From contig CM077161.1 in the NCBI GenBank assembly GCA_039583875.1, positions 61,571,885-61,635,884 on the forward strand: a stretch of DNA of 64,000 nucleotides. The letters are read 5' to 3'. Origin of the DNA: Platanthera guangdongensis. Its lineage: Eukaryota; Streptophyta; Magnoliopsida; Asparagales; Orchidaceae. A model generated the notes under the pieces. The model searched no databases and was not told the origin of the DNA. It saw nothing but the letters and a program-made list of their open reading frames with translations. This document shows positions 23,219-34,879 of this stretch, one piece after another. The translations under genes were made by a program, and so were the position numbers. The first letter of the stretch is position 1, and every line of letters begins with the position of its first letter.

Positions 23219-25870
23219 GGGAAGTGAAAACCCTAGCCGTTTTCATGCTCATTTCATCCCCTATTTTCTGAGAGAAACTCATGTTGAGAGAAGGAAGTTG
23301 CTGGAGCTAGTTCTAAAGGAGAAGATGCCGCCGAGAAGAGTTACACGATCCATGGCCGGAAATAGTGGAAACGCCAAAAATGAGGTGAGCTTCCTACCCT
23401 CTCCCTTGGTGCTAGATCTCTAGTTATTTTCTTAGGAGAGATATCGACTATAGAGAGTCTTGATGGAGAGGAGAAGTTTTCTAGGAATGACCATGCTAGG
23501 ACTTGTGTCCTAGGTTTTAGATCTCTTCAACCTCACCTTTCTTCTATGTGATGATGGGTGGATGGTTTCGTGAGGAGAAATGGCCTCATGAGGGTGAATA
23601 TGGGAGGATGCATTTCTGGAGTGATTTGGGAAGATCGACTTGAGGAGGAAGATGAACCGATGTCGTTCATTCTCCTTTAAGATGCGTGCAGAACCTGGGT
23701 TCTGCGCGCAGCGATCTTCTTGGACATTTTCAGGTGGGATATGGCCAGATCTGGGTTTTCGACTAAACACGAAAGTTGAAGACCTTGAAAATACCTTTCC
23801 AACGAATGGATGCACGACTTCAGGCGAATACTGCAGCCACAGGAAAGTCTGAACGAAATTGACATCTGACAAACCTGCATGCAGAAATTTTTGTTTTGTG
23901 CGCATCAGACTTTGAAGCCGATTTCGAATAGGATACAGTCGAATCTGGGTTGTGGGCTGAATATGAAAGTTGTAACCCAGGGATAGACCTTTCCATCGAG
24001 TGGTTAAACGTCTTCACCAGATTCCTATAGCTTCGGGAATCTCCGGTTGAAGTTGCTATCCAGATTTATTATGAACTTAAATTCTGGGGTTTTATATAAT
24101 ATGGATTTGGATTCGGTGGAATCGATGTTGCAATTTAACTCCAGATTTTGGTGAACTATTTTATGTTAACCACCGAGTGCTATGAATGATGAAGATTACT
24201 AATTGGATTCATATAACTGAATTGTGAAGCAAGCTTACTTAAACGAAATGACTTGTTAGAAATTGGTAGACTATTATATATGCGCATTATGTTATATTAT
24301 GTTGAAATCATTTGGAATGACATATAGAAGGATAAACTATGGCCATGAGCATGTTTGATGGTGGAATGAAATTTAGTAGTCCAATACTTAGAGCGTAGTC
24401 TCCCTATGGGTAGTATTGTGAAAGGATGTAAGTGCGGTGTTGACCGTCACTAGTTGGGTTAGTGTTGAGATAAGGTATAGATGGACGGTTGGGCTTGATC
24501 CTCGGTGTTCACGTCCTGGGGCTCCTTCCGTGCCGAGTGGATGGTTGGGCTGTGTCCTCGTGCTTACTTCTGAGGCCCCTTCCATGCCACGGTGATGTGG
24601 AATTTGTATGCGGTGTGAGTCGACACGCGCTGTCGTAATCCTGGGTTAAGGATAGTGTGGCAGGTCTACGGGCTCGCCGATCGTCACACCGACGAGAGTT
24701 GAAAGTTAGAATTTGGGCGGTTGGGCTGTGTCCTCGGTGTTCACGTCCCGAGGCCCTTCCGTGCCAAGTGAGCGGTCGGGCTGTGTCCTCGTGCTTACTT
24801 CCGAGGCCCCTTCCGAGTCACACAAGGTCAGTTCGGGGTTGTGTTCTCGGTGAACATCTACCCGAGACCCCTGCTGGGCCATAGTATCCATGGGATCCGT
24901 TGTTGTGTTCTTAGCGTTGAGGCGTACGGAGGCCTATGTAAAGTAGTGTGGATGCCCGCCTAGTAATAGAGATCCCGCTATACTGTCACCGCCTGGCCAT
25001 GACGGCTGATGCGTGAGAGGTTTGCTACCTGCTCGAATAGTGGGAACTATAGTCTGTGTCGACATAGCAATTGCATGTGTGTGATCATGGGTGAGTCATT
25101 GCATAACATACATACCATTTCGTAACATTGCACAACAAGATCCACATCGTATAAGTTTGTATGGGCACACCTATACGATGAGTTACTTTATGTAAACCGA
25201 TCCTTAACTTATAAGCTTGTATAAGCATCCGTATAAGTTAAGTTACTTACCTGCTATAGTTACATGTACTTGTTGAATTACTATTACTCAAGTAGAACTG
25301 CTAGTTTATAATATTGTTATTTATGTACTATTACCACCTGCTTGTACCTGTTTAATTACTTATACATATTGTACCCTTGTTCCTTTCTCCGCCCGGTGCC
25401 GAGGAGTCGCCGAGGGAGCGGATGTGAAGCCACTTAGTCTTTTCGACTAATGGTTGTTACGTCTTACTTTTTAGGAGGTCTCCCCGCAGGTAGAGCAGCC
25501 GCAGACTTTGCAGCAGGATATCCAGGCCAGGACGACAGAGCCTGATGTGACGGTGCCATCACTACCGTTGGTTACGGATGTGAGTGTTGAGCGACTCTGA
25601 TGTAGCCCGTTTGGGCAATTTTATAGCTGTACTCTGATATTGTAGAAGCATGTTTTAGCTTCTCTTATTTGTTGTATTTGGACTATATACTTGGTGTGCA
25701 TTTGACTTCTCTTGTTTATACTTTGGTTGGGTTGGCATATGTACTTTGATATTGATTGTAGCCGGCGGAATAGGCATCTTGTGGTACAGGTTAGCCCGTG
25801 CGCTAACGCTACCGCAAGGCGGCTGTTCTGGGCATAAGATCCCCTTCGTGCCGTGTTTTGGGATTCGGGA

Positions 25871-25887
25871 GGGGGGGGGGGGGGGGG
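25871..25887 (+). repeat. 17-G homopolymer at Gypsy-C LTR end
   Basis: An uninterrupted run of G seven bases before the LTR terminus. It may be prone to length error in sequencing or replication. Confidence 0.9.
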
Positions 25888-25896
25888 TCTTACAAA

Positions 25897-25914
25897 TGGT
25901 ATCAGTCTGTCGCG
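25897..25914 (+). other. Primer-binding site of Gypsy-C
   Basis: TGGTATCAGTCTGTCGCG two bases after the LTR end TTACA; an initiator-Met-like start with a divergent 3' part. From here to the gag start at 26111 is leader without other features. Confidence 0.72.
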
Positions 25915-26110
25915 ATCCTCAACTAAAGAAGTCATTCAACAATGGTACCACCCCCGTTCGATTAGTCAGTTTGGGGACAAACTGACTTAGCGGAAGCAGT
26001 GATGTGCCCATATGTAATTCACACTAAGTTTGTCCAATTTTGACCTTAAGATTATCCAACCTGATCATACGTTTGTGTTTTACGTGTAGATTCCAGTACA
26101 CGCTGAGCCG

Positions 26111-27186
26111 ATGGGGGGCACTCCTGCCACTTCCATACCTACTCAGTTCCAACAATCTGAGTTGGGGCAGACGCTCACCGCCATCCTAGATGACTTTAGG
26201 GCGCAGCAGCCTCGGGTGCAACAACAGGCTCCGGGCTCTAACTGGTTGAGCACCTTTCGGGCTCTCTCCCCTCCCACCTACCTCGGGACAGAGTCGACCG
26301 TACGCACAGAGGAATGGCTTAACACAGTGCAGGAATTGTTGGCGGGGATCCGTTGCCCAGCCAACATGGCTGTGACGTTGGCGGTGTCCGTCTTGGAAAT
26401 ACATGCTAAGAGGTGGTGGAAGTCCCCCATGGGCTCCACCTTCCAAGGCCGGGTCTATACAGAGATAGGTTGGAGCGAGTTCTCGGATGTCTTCTTGGAG
26501 CACTTCATTCCCACATCCGCTTGAAATGAACTCGAAGAGAGGTTTCTTCTACTAGAGCAAGAATCAAAATATGTTACGGAATATCAACGAGAATTTCAGC
26601 ACCTCGCGAGGTTCGCGACTTCTTATGATTTGGATGATAGAGGATACGCCAAGCGTTTCTACAAAGGGCTGCGAGATCCCCTAAGGCGGGCCATTTTGTT
26701 TATAGCGGACGCTAGCTTGGCAAAGATAGATTGGAGGCAGATCACTTGTGTAGTGGGAAGAGACCTACGGAGGGCGTGATGGAAGCTGGCCCAAGCAATA
26801 GAAGAAGGCGAGACTTTAGAGGAGGAAGAGGACATCAAAGAGGTGGAGGACGTTTCCACCGAGATTTTAGAGTGGAGCATCCGGTCCCACAGCCACCCGC
26901 ATTGCCTCCACCGCCACAGCCTCAATAATTTCAGCAACCTGAAGGGCGTCGTGGGCTGGTGTGTTTTGAATGTAACCAGCCGGGCCACATTCGACGTTTC
27001 TGCCCACGGTTGTTTGGGAATGTCCCTCCTTCTCTACCTCCGGCAGCTCCGCGGGGGCGGGGTTATATGCGTGGTCGAGGACGAGGACCGCAAGTAGGAA
27101 ACCCCGGCCCTGCTAGGGATCAAGTGTATGCGCTGGACATGGCGCAAGAGCGGAATCCCCAAGATATGATTGTAGGTATGATTTAA
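26111..27186 (+). pseudogene. Gypsy-C gag, nonsense and frameshift
   Basis: Gag capsid domain with PPTYLG and RWWKSPMG motifs, stopped by TGA at 26522-26524 where the frame then continues (NELEERFLLLEQ), consistent with CGA to TGA. A frameshift near 26735 shifts to an Arg/Gly-rich basic stretch (RRRRDFRGGRGHQRGGGR), then TAA at 26926-26928, then an intact CCHC zinc knuckle CFECNQPGHIRRFC and an RGRG-rich tail ending at 27186. The protein normally packages the element's RNA. Confidence 0.85.
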
Positions 27187-27227
27187 GTAATTATCACGTA
27201 CGTTTTCATTGTTTAACTTAAAGTTGC

Positions 27228-27378
27228 TTGAGACATTCTAGACACCTAGCAATAAGTTTTGGTTATTGGTACTTAGGCACCGTGATAGTTGGCGGGAAGA
27301 TGGCCTATGCGCTGTTCGATACTGGTACCTCACACTCCTTTGTGTCTGAGGACTTCATTAAGGACATGGAGGGCGTAC
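27228..27378 (+). pseudogene. Gypsy-C protease, part before Copia-3
   Basis: Contains the aspartic protease active site (ALFDTGTSHSFV) and is cut by Copia-3 within a codon at 27378. With Copia-3 and one target copy removed, the same reading frame stays open into 47896 and onwards, which independently supports the insertion boundaries. Confidence 0.85.
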
Positions 27379-28985
27379 TGAAAGTGCAGCTAGATCTGAT
27401 ATACTCTAGAGGGGGGTGAATAGAGTATATGGTGCTTGAAAACATTTTACAACAATTGTTGTAATCTGAGTGAACAGGGAAGCAACTATTAAATCTAATC
27501 ACAAAATAACCTACAACAGAAATTAATCACAGATCTAAACTAATCACAAAACAATCACAGCCAGAAACAAAAGATAAAGACAAGCAAGCCAGAAGACACA
27601 AGGAGCTATAGTGGTTCCCCTAAACTTGGGTACATCGACTCTTCTACCACCCTAGGTTGGAATTCACTGTAGGATGAGTTGATCAGGTGTCCTGGGCACC
27701 AATGAGCTTTTGATAAGGTGCTCAAAAACCAAATCAGATTTTTTGATCAGGTGTCTTGCCACCAATGAGCTTTTGACAAGGTGCTCAAAAACCAAGCTCA
27801 ATCTTTTGAAGGGAGTTTTAGAAACCCTTTACAGAGATGGGGATGAGAGAGTTATGAAAGTCTTCTCTTTCTCAGAGCAGCTGAGAAGACTATGCGGATT
27901 TTATGTTGTCAAAGCTCCCCCTGAGTTCTTGAGATGTTCAGGAAATGAAGCTTTGCTGTAGGGTGATAGACCTTCAGAAGTTGATCTCCAGCAAATGATA
28001 ATTTCAGCAACAGCTGAAATGTTAGGTGTCTGGAGTCTTTGAAAGATGTTGGCCTTGAACACTTGAATCAAAGGTGATCTGAAGATTTTCAGATTTGTTG
28101 ATCTCCTTTGGTGTGTGTTCTTATATGAATTCCTTTTAGCTCTTTCTCTTGTGAACAATTGATGTTGAGAAGGATGTTGTTCAGAGAATATTGTAGTAGA
28201 GAATCCTTTTTTCTTCTTCTTCTTGTTCTGCTTGTTTTTGCTGTCTGTCTGTGTGTTGTGTGTTAGAGAGATTCAAAAAATCTTGAGTTTTATTCTCTGG
28301 TTCTGAATAGAAATTCATCTGTCAAGAATAGTCGTTGGCCTGTCATTAATTGACTTCCTTAATTGCAATTGTCTTCTAGGGGAAAGTCCAAAGAAACATT
28401 CCTTGATAATCCCTTAAAACTTGGTCCAGAATAAATGAAAACGGCTAGAAAATCTTCTGAATTAATTGCTGAATAACTCCTTAACTGTTCTGAATTTGAA
28501 TCTTGAGAATCCTTTAACTCATCAGAAAAACGTCGAACTGAGCTCTGTTATCGTCGAACTGAGCTCATCGATTTGGACTTATACAGCAACAGAGATCGTC
28601 GATCTGAGCTCAACTATCGTCGAACTGAGCTCAGAGATAGAGAATCAATACTGAGTCAAGATCGTCGAACTGAGCTCGAAGATCGTCGAATGGAGTTCGA
28701 CGATTTGTTGAAGTTGAGCTCAGCGATCGTCGAATGGAGTTCAACGATCTGTCGAAGTTGAGCTAGACGATCGTCGATTGGAGTTCGATGATTCGTCGTA
28801 CTGAGCTCGACGATATGACTTAGTCTTCAAACTGAAAATCCTTGGTCTTGAGGGCAGCTTCCAAACCTAAGTACTAACCCTTAGACTCAATTCTAATTGA
28901 CCTTTAGAGCTATACGGGAGGTGAAAAACAGGTTTCCTAAAGACATAGTGATCCTGATCCAAATTAGTAATAGGGTGTTCCAACA
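27379..28985 (-). mobile_element. Copia-3 3' LTR
   Basis: Plus strand TGAAAGTGCAGC to TGTTCCAACA; collinear with 46279-47890. On the minus strand it ends with a C-run (revcomp of 27409-27416) typical of copia LTRs. A TATA-like CATATAAG lies at 28120-28127 (minus); the equivalent site in the 5' LTR reads CATACAAG. Confidence 0.93.
28531..28815. repeat. U3 palindrome array of Copia-3 (3' copy)
   Basis: Repeats of TCGTCGAACTGAGCTC and GAGCTCGACGATC-type words with spacer variants (GGAGTTCGACGAT, GAAGTTGAGCTCAGCGAT). The second copy is at about 47436-47720. Confidence 0.9.
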
Positions 28986-28999
28986 ATCTCCCCCTATTT
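28986..28999 (-). other. Polypurine tract of Copia-3
   Basis: Minus strand AAATAGGGGGAGAT directly abutting the LTR start TGTTGGAACACC. The 150 bp from here to the end of the third ORF hold nothing else recognisable. Confidence 0.92.
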
Positions 29000-29152
29000 G
29001 GGTTAGGATTACTATTTACAGAACTTGGAAAAATTAAATAACAACATACAAAGCAACAAAACAGAAAAGCAATAAGCAGGACATAGCAGAACCACAGATA
29101 TATATCATCCCAGATAGAAATCAGAAATCAAAATGATTGTCACCTTACATAG

Positions 29153-32100
29153 TTATTTCTTCTCCTTGCTCTTTATAAGTTTGATTTCTCTATTGGGGTT
29201 AAGAGCTTCCTTTTTGGATCTTGTGTCATCTGCTGCACCTAAAGAGGTTTGCTGTTTGGGCCTTGGAACTACAGCTTCAGGATGCAGCTCCATATATCTA
29301 TCAGAATCAAAGAATTTGCTTGAAGCATATCTTTCCAATTCTTTCTTTCTCTGTTCAGACAATGTAGTGATGTTGAAGGAGTATCTGTCTTGCTCTTTAG
29401 CTTTCTTAATTTGGTCCAGTGCAGCAAGCTCTTTCATCCTGGAAGTCCAAGCAGTTGGATTATTTTCAGGATCTTCAAAGGGCACTGGTGGCTCATATCT
29501 ATTGGATGGATTATCTTGAGGAGGCCTGGATGAAACTACTTCCTTCAGCTTATAGGGAAAAGGACCTGAGGTTGTGTCTGATGAAGCTTGTCCTTCCCTG
29601 GAGTAAGGATGTTGCCTTGAATAACCTTTTGAATAAACCTGGACTTCCCTCTGGTTTCCTCTATAGTTTCCTCTTCTAGATTGAGAACCTCTAGACTGGC
29701 TTCCCCTATGATAAGATCTTGCATGTGGCTGATAGGGGGTTTGGCTTTTAGCATGAGGTTGAGCAGCTGAGCTTCCACCTGCACCTGCATCAAGAGGAGG
29801 TGGTGGAGGAGGATGAGAATGATGAAACTGGGAAGATCCTTTTTCATACTTCCTCTTTTTCTTCATGGCTTTAAGTTGGTTCTTTGAATACTGCATCCAG
29901 TGCTCAGTTATGGGGCAGTCATGAAGAATGTAATATGGAATGTCATTATTGTCCTTGACTTTGGCTGGAGGTACTCTTTTCATGGCTTTGCTCCTTGCCT
30001 TTCTCTTTCTGGAAATAGTGGCAGAGGAGTCATCAGAATCAGTCCCGAATTCATCATTTTCAGAACTTTGCTCATCATATAGAGCATCAATCTTTTTCAT
30101 GTAATCCTTCTGAAGTTGAGTTGAAGTAGATGTAGCAGCAGTGGTTGGAGCAGCAGCAGATACAACACTAGTAACAGAAGTTGAAGCAGCAGCAGCAGCA
30201 ACAGACACAGAAGTTGAGGCAGTAATAACAACAGACACAGAAAGTTCTGGAGCAGCACTCTTAGAAGGTATAACAGCAGTAATATTAGCAGCAGTAATAG
30301 CAGTAGCAGTTGGGGTAGCAACAGTTTCAGATGAAACACTTTCAGATACAACAATATCAGCAACATCAGGAATATCATCAGCAAACACAGAATGCTCAAA
30401 ATCATGTGCCTCTATCATCTGCATATCCTTAGAGATTAACTCATCAGCAGTATCAGCAATAACATCAACAAAACTTTCAGCAGGAAGGGCAGCAGCATCA
30501 GAAATATCAACATTGCTTTCAGCAGGAGTAGCAGTAGCATATACTGAGTTGACAAAAGAATAAATAATGCTGATGTCACAGCTAGAGAAGGGCACAATGG
30601 CCTTGGACAAATCCTCTGATGGGTGGACAGCAACTCTCTCTGGAAGATAACTGAAATAGGCTGAATCAAATACTGAAAGTAAGGACCTGATGTCCACTGG
30701 GAAGACTGCAACTGGAGGAGGAACTGGAGCTTGAAGAACAACATCAGTAGTAGCAACAATAACTGAAGAAACAGCAGGCAAGCTCACTTCATAAGGCATC
30801 TCCCCCTGCCTAGATTTAGATAAGGCTGGATCAAGGCACACTGATGAAGGGATTGCCTGAGGGAAGAGGGAGGATAGCCTGGCAGAAAGGGCTGCCACTG
30901 ACTCAAGTAATGGAGCCAAGGAGGTCTCCAATAGAAGAGATAGCCTGGGGGCTAGCAGTTCATATATCCTGTCAGCTAGGGCTGGAAGATCTACTTGCTA
31001 AACAGGGATGTGAGCAGAGGTAGAGGATGGAGGTGGAGCTACTGGTGATGGTGGTGGAGAGCTGGTGGATGGTAGGAGTGATGGTTGAGGTGTGGGTATA
31101 GTGGAGATGGAAGACAGTGGAATTGAGATAGAGGGTGTGAAGGTGGGTTGATCAATGATCTCTTGTAGAAGTTCCTGGTAAGATGTTGATGAGGAGGGTA
31201 GCTCAGGAGGAGATGAGGGTGAGTCATCCATGAAGGAATCATCAATAAGATTGAAGGAGGTAATGGAGGGTGATGTGGCAATGTCTGGTTGAGGGTAGGA
31301 GTATAATGGATGGAAGAGTTCTTCTGTTGTTGGTAGAGTTGGAATTGGAGATGGTATAGATGTTGGAGAAGGGCTGGAGATGATGATAGTGGATGGAGTT
31401 TGAATGGTGGATGGAACTGGAGAAGATGGAATTAGAGGAGGAGGAGAGGCAGCAGCAGGCAAGTCATCTGCAGGGGCAGAGACTTGAGGGGAAGTGACTA
31501 TTACAGTCCTGGTGCCTGAAGGTGTGCTTGAAGAGGGCCTGCTGGGCTTGGTGATCTGCCTGTCCCATTTGCCAAATAGGGCACAGGACAATCTCTTAGA
31601 TACATTAATATGTATCCTAGATGATACAAGCAGAGTAGGGTATCTGTTCTGCAGAAAGAGGCCTAGAATCCTCCCAAAATTCACAAAATTCTTATTTATT
31701 TTCTTTTTAATCAGGTCAAAGAAGACCTCTCCCCAGTTCAACTGTTTCTTGTCCACTATGGCTCCCATTAAGCATAGCTGATACCTAGAAATGGTATCAT
31801 GTGCTGAGTGCTTAGCCAACAAAACCTTCCCAACTACATTAGCCAAGAACCTGTACTCCACAGCTAGGTTCTTCTTCAGCAGCTTGCTAGGGTTAGCTTC
31901 ACAGTGACCCATTCTTGCAAGTAGATCAGCAAATTCCTCTCAAGACAGATCAGCAGAATCTCTACCAGAACTTAACTCAAAAACTTCTGTCAGAAGAGCT
32001 GGAGTCAAGGGTACCTGGGTGCCAGAAATTGAACCAATTATGGTGTTTTGATCCTGGTTGTGGGCAGTGTAGACCCACTCCTTAATCTCATCAACAACAA

Positions 32101-32257
32101 GTTTGATCCTGGTGGTCATGATTGTAGCAAGTTTCTGCTCCTTGAACAACTCCAAAATATCCTGGAAAACTTGATCAGTAGTGCTGAAGGACTCCATGTC
32201 AATGTCAAAGCCAGCATCGAATTTCATTGCGGCGAGAACATCAACAGAAACTGCCAT
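29153..32257 (-). pseudogene. Copia-3 third ORF, ~1,034 codons, two nonsense codons
   Basis: One minus-strand frame from the ATG at 32257 (context GTAACCATGGCA, close to the ideal plant start) to the stop at 29153, broken only by TGA (31940-31942, codon 106) and TAG (30998-31000, codon 420). It lies downstream of pol, where SIRE-type elements carry an envelope-like ORF. Regions: an N-terminal globular half with basic patches (about codons 1-230), a Pro/Ser-rich low-complexity linker (about 260-415), a Leu-rich segment that could be coiled coil (about 440-470), an acidic part, an Ala/Ser/Thr/Val-rich stretch, a basic Pro-rich part, a QSRG/RG-rich stretch (about 830-875), and a Lys-rich end. 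I see no signal peptide or membrane segment, so an envelope role is not supported. Function unknown. Confidence 0.75.
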
Positions 32258-32371
32258 GGTTACCTGCAAAAATCAACAAATAAAACGACCAAGTGTAGAA
32301 ATGTTTGGAGGGAAAGAGAATTTTTGCAGAGAAATCGAAAGCGCAAAAGGAGAACGACGGCGAAAAATGAA

Positions 32372-32378
32372 TTTTATA
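32372..32378 (-). promoter_or_regulatory. Candidate internal TATA box upstream of third ORF
   Basis: Minus strand AATATAAAATT about 115 bp before the ATG at 32257 and directly downstream of a palindrome array. Between TATA and ATG is a pyrimidine-rich leader ending TTTTTGCAGGTAACC, which also resembles a 3' splice site. Either an internal promoter or a spliced subgenomic RNA would fit. Confidence 0.5.
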
Positions 32379-32394
32379 TTAGGGTTCGACGCAG

Positions 32395-32665
32395 AAGAGG
32401 AAAGATCGTTGAACTCAGTTCGACGATCAGGGCTTCTAAAGGAATCTGAAGAGTCTTCAATATCGTCGATCTCCGTTCGATGATATTGGAGAGCGTCGAG
32501 CTCTGTTCGACGATCATTCAGAGAACAAAATCGTCGAGCATCGTTCGACGATCGTTGACCGAAGAGATAGTTCATACTATCTGAGAAGCACTGAACTCAA
32601 GTCGACGATTTCGGAAATCGTCGATCTCCGTTCGACGATCTGGGGGAAAATCGTTGAGCGCAGTT
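32395..32665. repeat. Internal palindrome array of Copia-3
   Basis: TCGTCGATCTCCGTTCGACGAT and relatives repeated between the end of pol and the third ORF. Same word type as in the Copia-3 LTRs but not inside an LTR. Confidence 0.88.
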
Positions 32666-32762
32666 CAGAGACCAGAAAAACACTCTAGACACTAAGAAAA
32701 ATCAAGATGTTTGCCTAGTCTTGGTCAATTTTTAAACTTTTAAAATCTTGGATATTATTTTA

Positions 32763-33909
32763 TGTTGGGTTTCTCTATAGGGGTGGCATAACGTTTGTGC
32801 GCGCAGCGGAAAAGTAAAACATCAAGAAAAACCCAAAGAGATGTGGATCGGGCCATGAACAGTTGAATCAAGAAGTTAACAAAACTAGGCAAAAATTACC
32901 TCGGTGGCGTTGAGTCACAACTCAACGGAGAAGCTCCAAACTTTATCTTCTTGCTAGCGGCGAGTTCTACGTGGAATAGTGTCCACGTTTCTGCAGAAGT
33001 CCACACAAGCGGGAGAACGCCGAGCTTTCCGTCGCACGGAAAATCGGGAAGGAGAAGACCGCACCTTTGCTTTCCCACGGACTGCTAGGTCCGCGCCAGG
33101 GATTACAGCGCCAGCGACGATCGCCGGAGAAAAAGTGGTCAACGGAGCAAACACGGCGGCGAAACTCTTCCGGCGGCGGGAACGGGATCGGCGGAGCGAA
33201 CGCGGAACTCCTTCCGTCGGGTTCGATTCGCACAGAAGGGACAGATCGCATATCTTCCCAAAACCCTAAGTGTTATATTTATACTTAAAGTATAAAATAA
33301 ACTCAGGAAAATCGCTATACGCAGACCACTCGAAATTAGGGTTCAGAATCAGCGAGTATGAATCGGTGAGAATCGGCGACAATCGGCGAGAATCACTGAG
33401 CAGGTTCGGCGAGAATTATTCGACGAGTATCACATTGGATCGGCGAGAATCAGAGTACAATACTCGATGATTCTCGCCGATCGTCGAGCTACGCTCGACG
33501 ACTCATAATGATACTCGACGATCGTCGAGCCGCGGTCGACGACAATTGTCAAGGTAGTCAATCGTCGAGAATCTACAATTGATTCTCGACGATTCTCGTC
33601 GATCGGCGAGAATCAGCAAGGTGATTCTCGTCGATCGGCGGGAATCAGAAGACCATTCTCGACTAATGTCTTTGACCCTCGGACGACGAACCTAACCAGC
33701 CCTTCAAGGCAACCTTTGCCCAACCCGATGATCCTATAAGGCAACAATTTGCCCATAACCCTATTCAGGTCGGTGATTGGTAACTTTTACCAAGACAGTC
33801 AGCCATCCAATTTCTCCACATCTCTTATGTGCGACCCTGCAGGCTCATATTGCGTTGGCAGTGAGATTACATGTTTGACCACTTCCAGATCATCATGGTA
33901 ACTCCAACA
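32763..33909 (-). mobile_element. Copia-4 3' LTR
   Basis: Plus strand TGTTGGGTTTCTC to AACTCCAACA. The GC-rich leader part is at 32930-33230, a TATA box (minus TATAAATA) at 33276-33283, and the palindrome array at 33340-33665, i.e. just upstream of TATA in minus orientation. Confidence 0.95.
33340..33665. repeat. U3 palindrome array of Copia-4 (3' copy)
   Basis: Two vocabularies together: CGGCGAGAATCA/TGATTCTCGCCG as in Copia-1, and ATCGTCGAGC/GCTCGACGA as in Copia-3 and the gypsy LTRs. The second copy is at about 40395-40710. Distance to TATA is about 55 bp. Confidence 0.9.
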
Positions 33910-33921
33910 GACTCCCACTTG
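33910..33921 (-). other. Polypurine tract of Copia-4
   Basis: Minus strand CAAGTGGGAGTC abutting the LTR start TGTTGGAGTTACC. Confidence 0.85.
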
Positions 33922-34879
33922 ATCTCGAAAGTATCAAACCAAAAACCTCACAAACAATGAGCGGCATCTAGCAATGCATCATTGCTCCCCAAGCAATAAG
34001 AGTTAATAACTCATAAGCCTTTATGACCAATGTATCAGCGTTGTCTTTGTCCCTTTGTCCCTTACATCCAGAAGGAACTAGAGGCATGGACCATGTCACC
34101 CTCGTAATAGCTCAATCCAAGTTTTCTTGATCCAGGACGGACTTCCAGAGAATGGTGAGTCCAATATCACATATTGACTCAACCAAGCATGGCCATGCAT
34201 TTCTCAGTCCAGTTCCATCAAGGGGCCCATGGATGCAACTCCTGTCATACAGGAGGACAAATTCCATATCTGCTCACACACAAACACCCAAATGATTCAT
34301 AACATGCCCAACAACCACCCTTATCATCAACCTTTCTCAAGGAGGACTTTAGATGGCATCAAAGCACGCTCTTCCTCACTTGATGAATGCTTTGACTTCA
34401 GGTCAAAGGACCACAACACCATTGTCAAATGAGACCTACTCGTGACACGATTGGATGACAATCCACAGAGTAGTCTCAGGTTGGGTCTGTCCAGTACAAC
34501 TTGTTCACTAACAAGTACCCACGTGATGACTTGATATCACAATATCATGACCTGTGAGAACCAGTCATCAGTCAACACACGTGCTAGCCTTCATGTATCA
34601 TCATCACCCTTAGCTTCTATGATGATACTTGACCAGGGACCTTTAAGAATGAAGCTTCAAATAAATCATAGGCTCTCACATTCAAGTCACGTACTTGATG
34701 TCCTATGGAAGCGAACATTCTAAGAGTATCTATTATGTTAACATTTAACTATCATATATAGAAAAACTCACAATAAAAGAATTTGCTATTAATTACAAAA
34801 GAAAAACTAGGTACACAGTTCATCATATGAACAAACAGCCAACAAAATACATATTTACATGCAATCCACAAGATCCTCG
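33922..34879 (-). other. Copia-4 3' non-coding region
   Basis: About 960 bp between the RNase H stop and the polypurine tract. No frame resembles a known retroelement protein and I see no palindrome array. It is probably 3' untranslated sequence. Confidence 0.6.

Larger units (their letters stand above)
22376..25894 (+). mobile_element. Gypsy-C 5' LTR, first ~108 bp missing
   Basis: Collinear with 51378-53076 of the 3' LTR over the first part. Ends with a 17-G run, TCTTACA, then the primer-binding site. Contains the U3 array (22385-23205), a TATA box (23211-23218), a leader with a short in-frame start context, and about 2.6 kb of downstream LTR with repeated CCGAGGCCCCTTCC-type blocks (24480-24870). 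No gene is recognisable. Confidence 0.87.

Noticed and set aside
30097..30759. Leucine-rich minus-strand ORFs that look like membrane proteins.
   Set aside because: They are shadow frames of the Ala/Thr/Val-rich stretch of the Copia-3 third ORF, caused by repetitive GCA/ACA codons.
29153..32257. Calling the third ORF of Copia-3 an envelope gene.
   Set aside because: No signal peptide, transmembrane segment or fusion-like motif is visible; only its position resembles envelope-like ORFs of SIRE elements.
32954..33269. GC-rich ORFs on both strands in the Copia-4 LTR (repeated at 40009-40324).
   Set aside because: Identical positions in both LTR copies, in the untranslated leader; no domain and no coding pattern.
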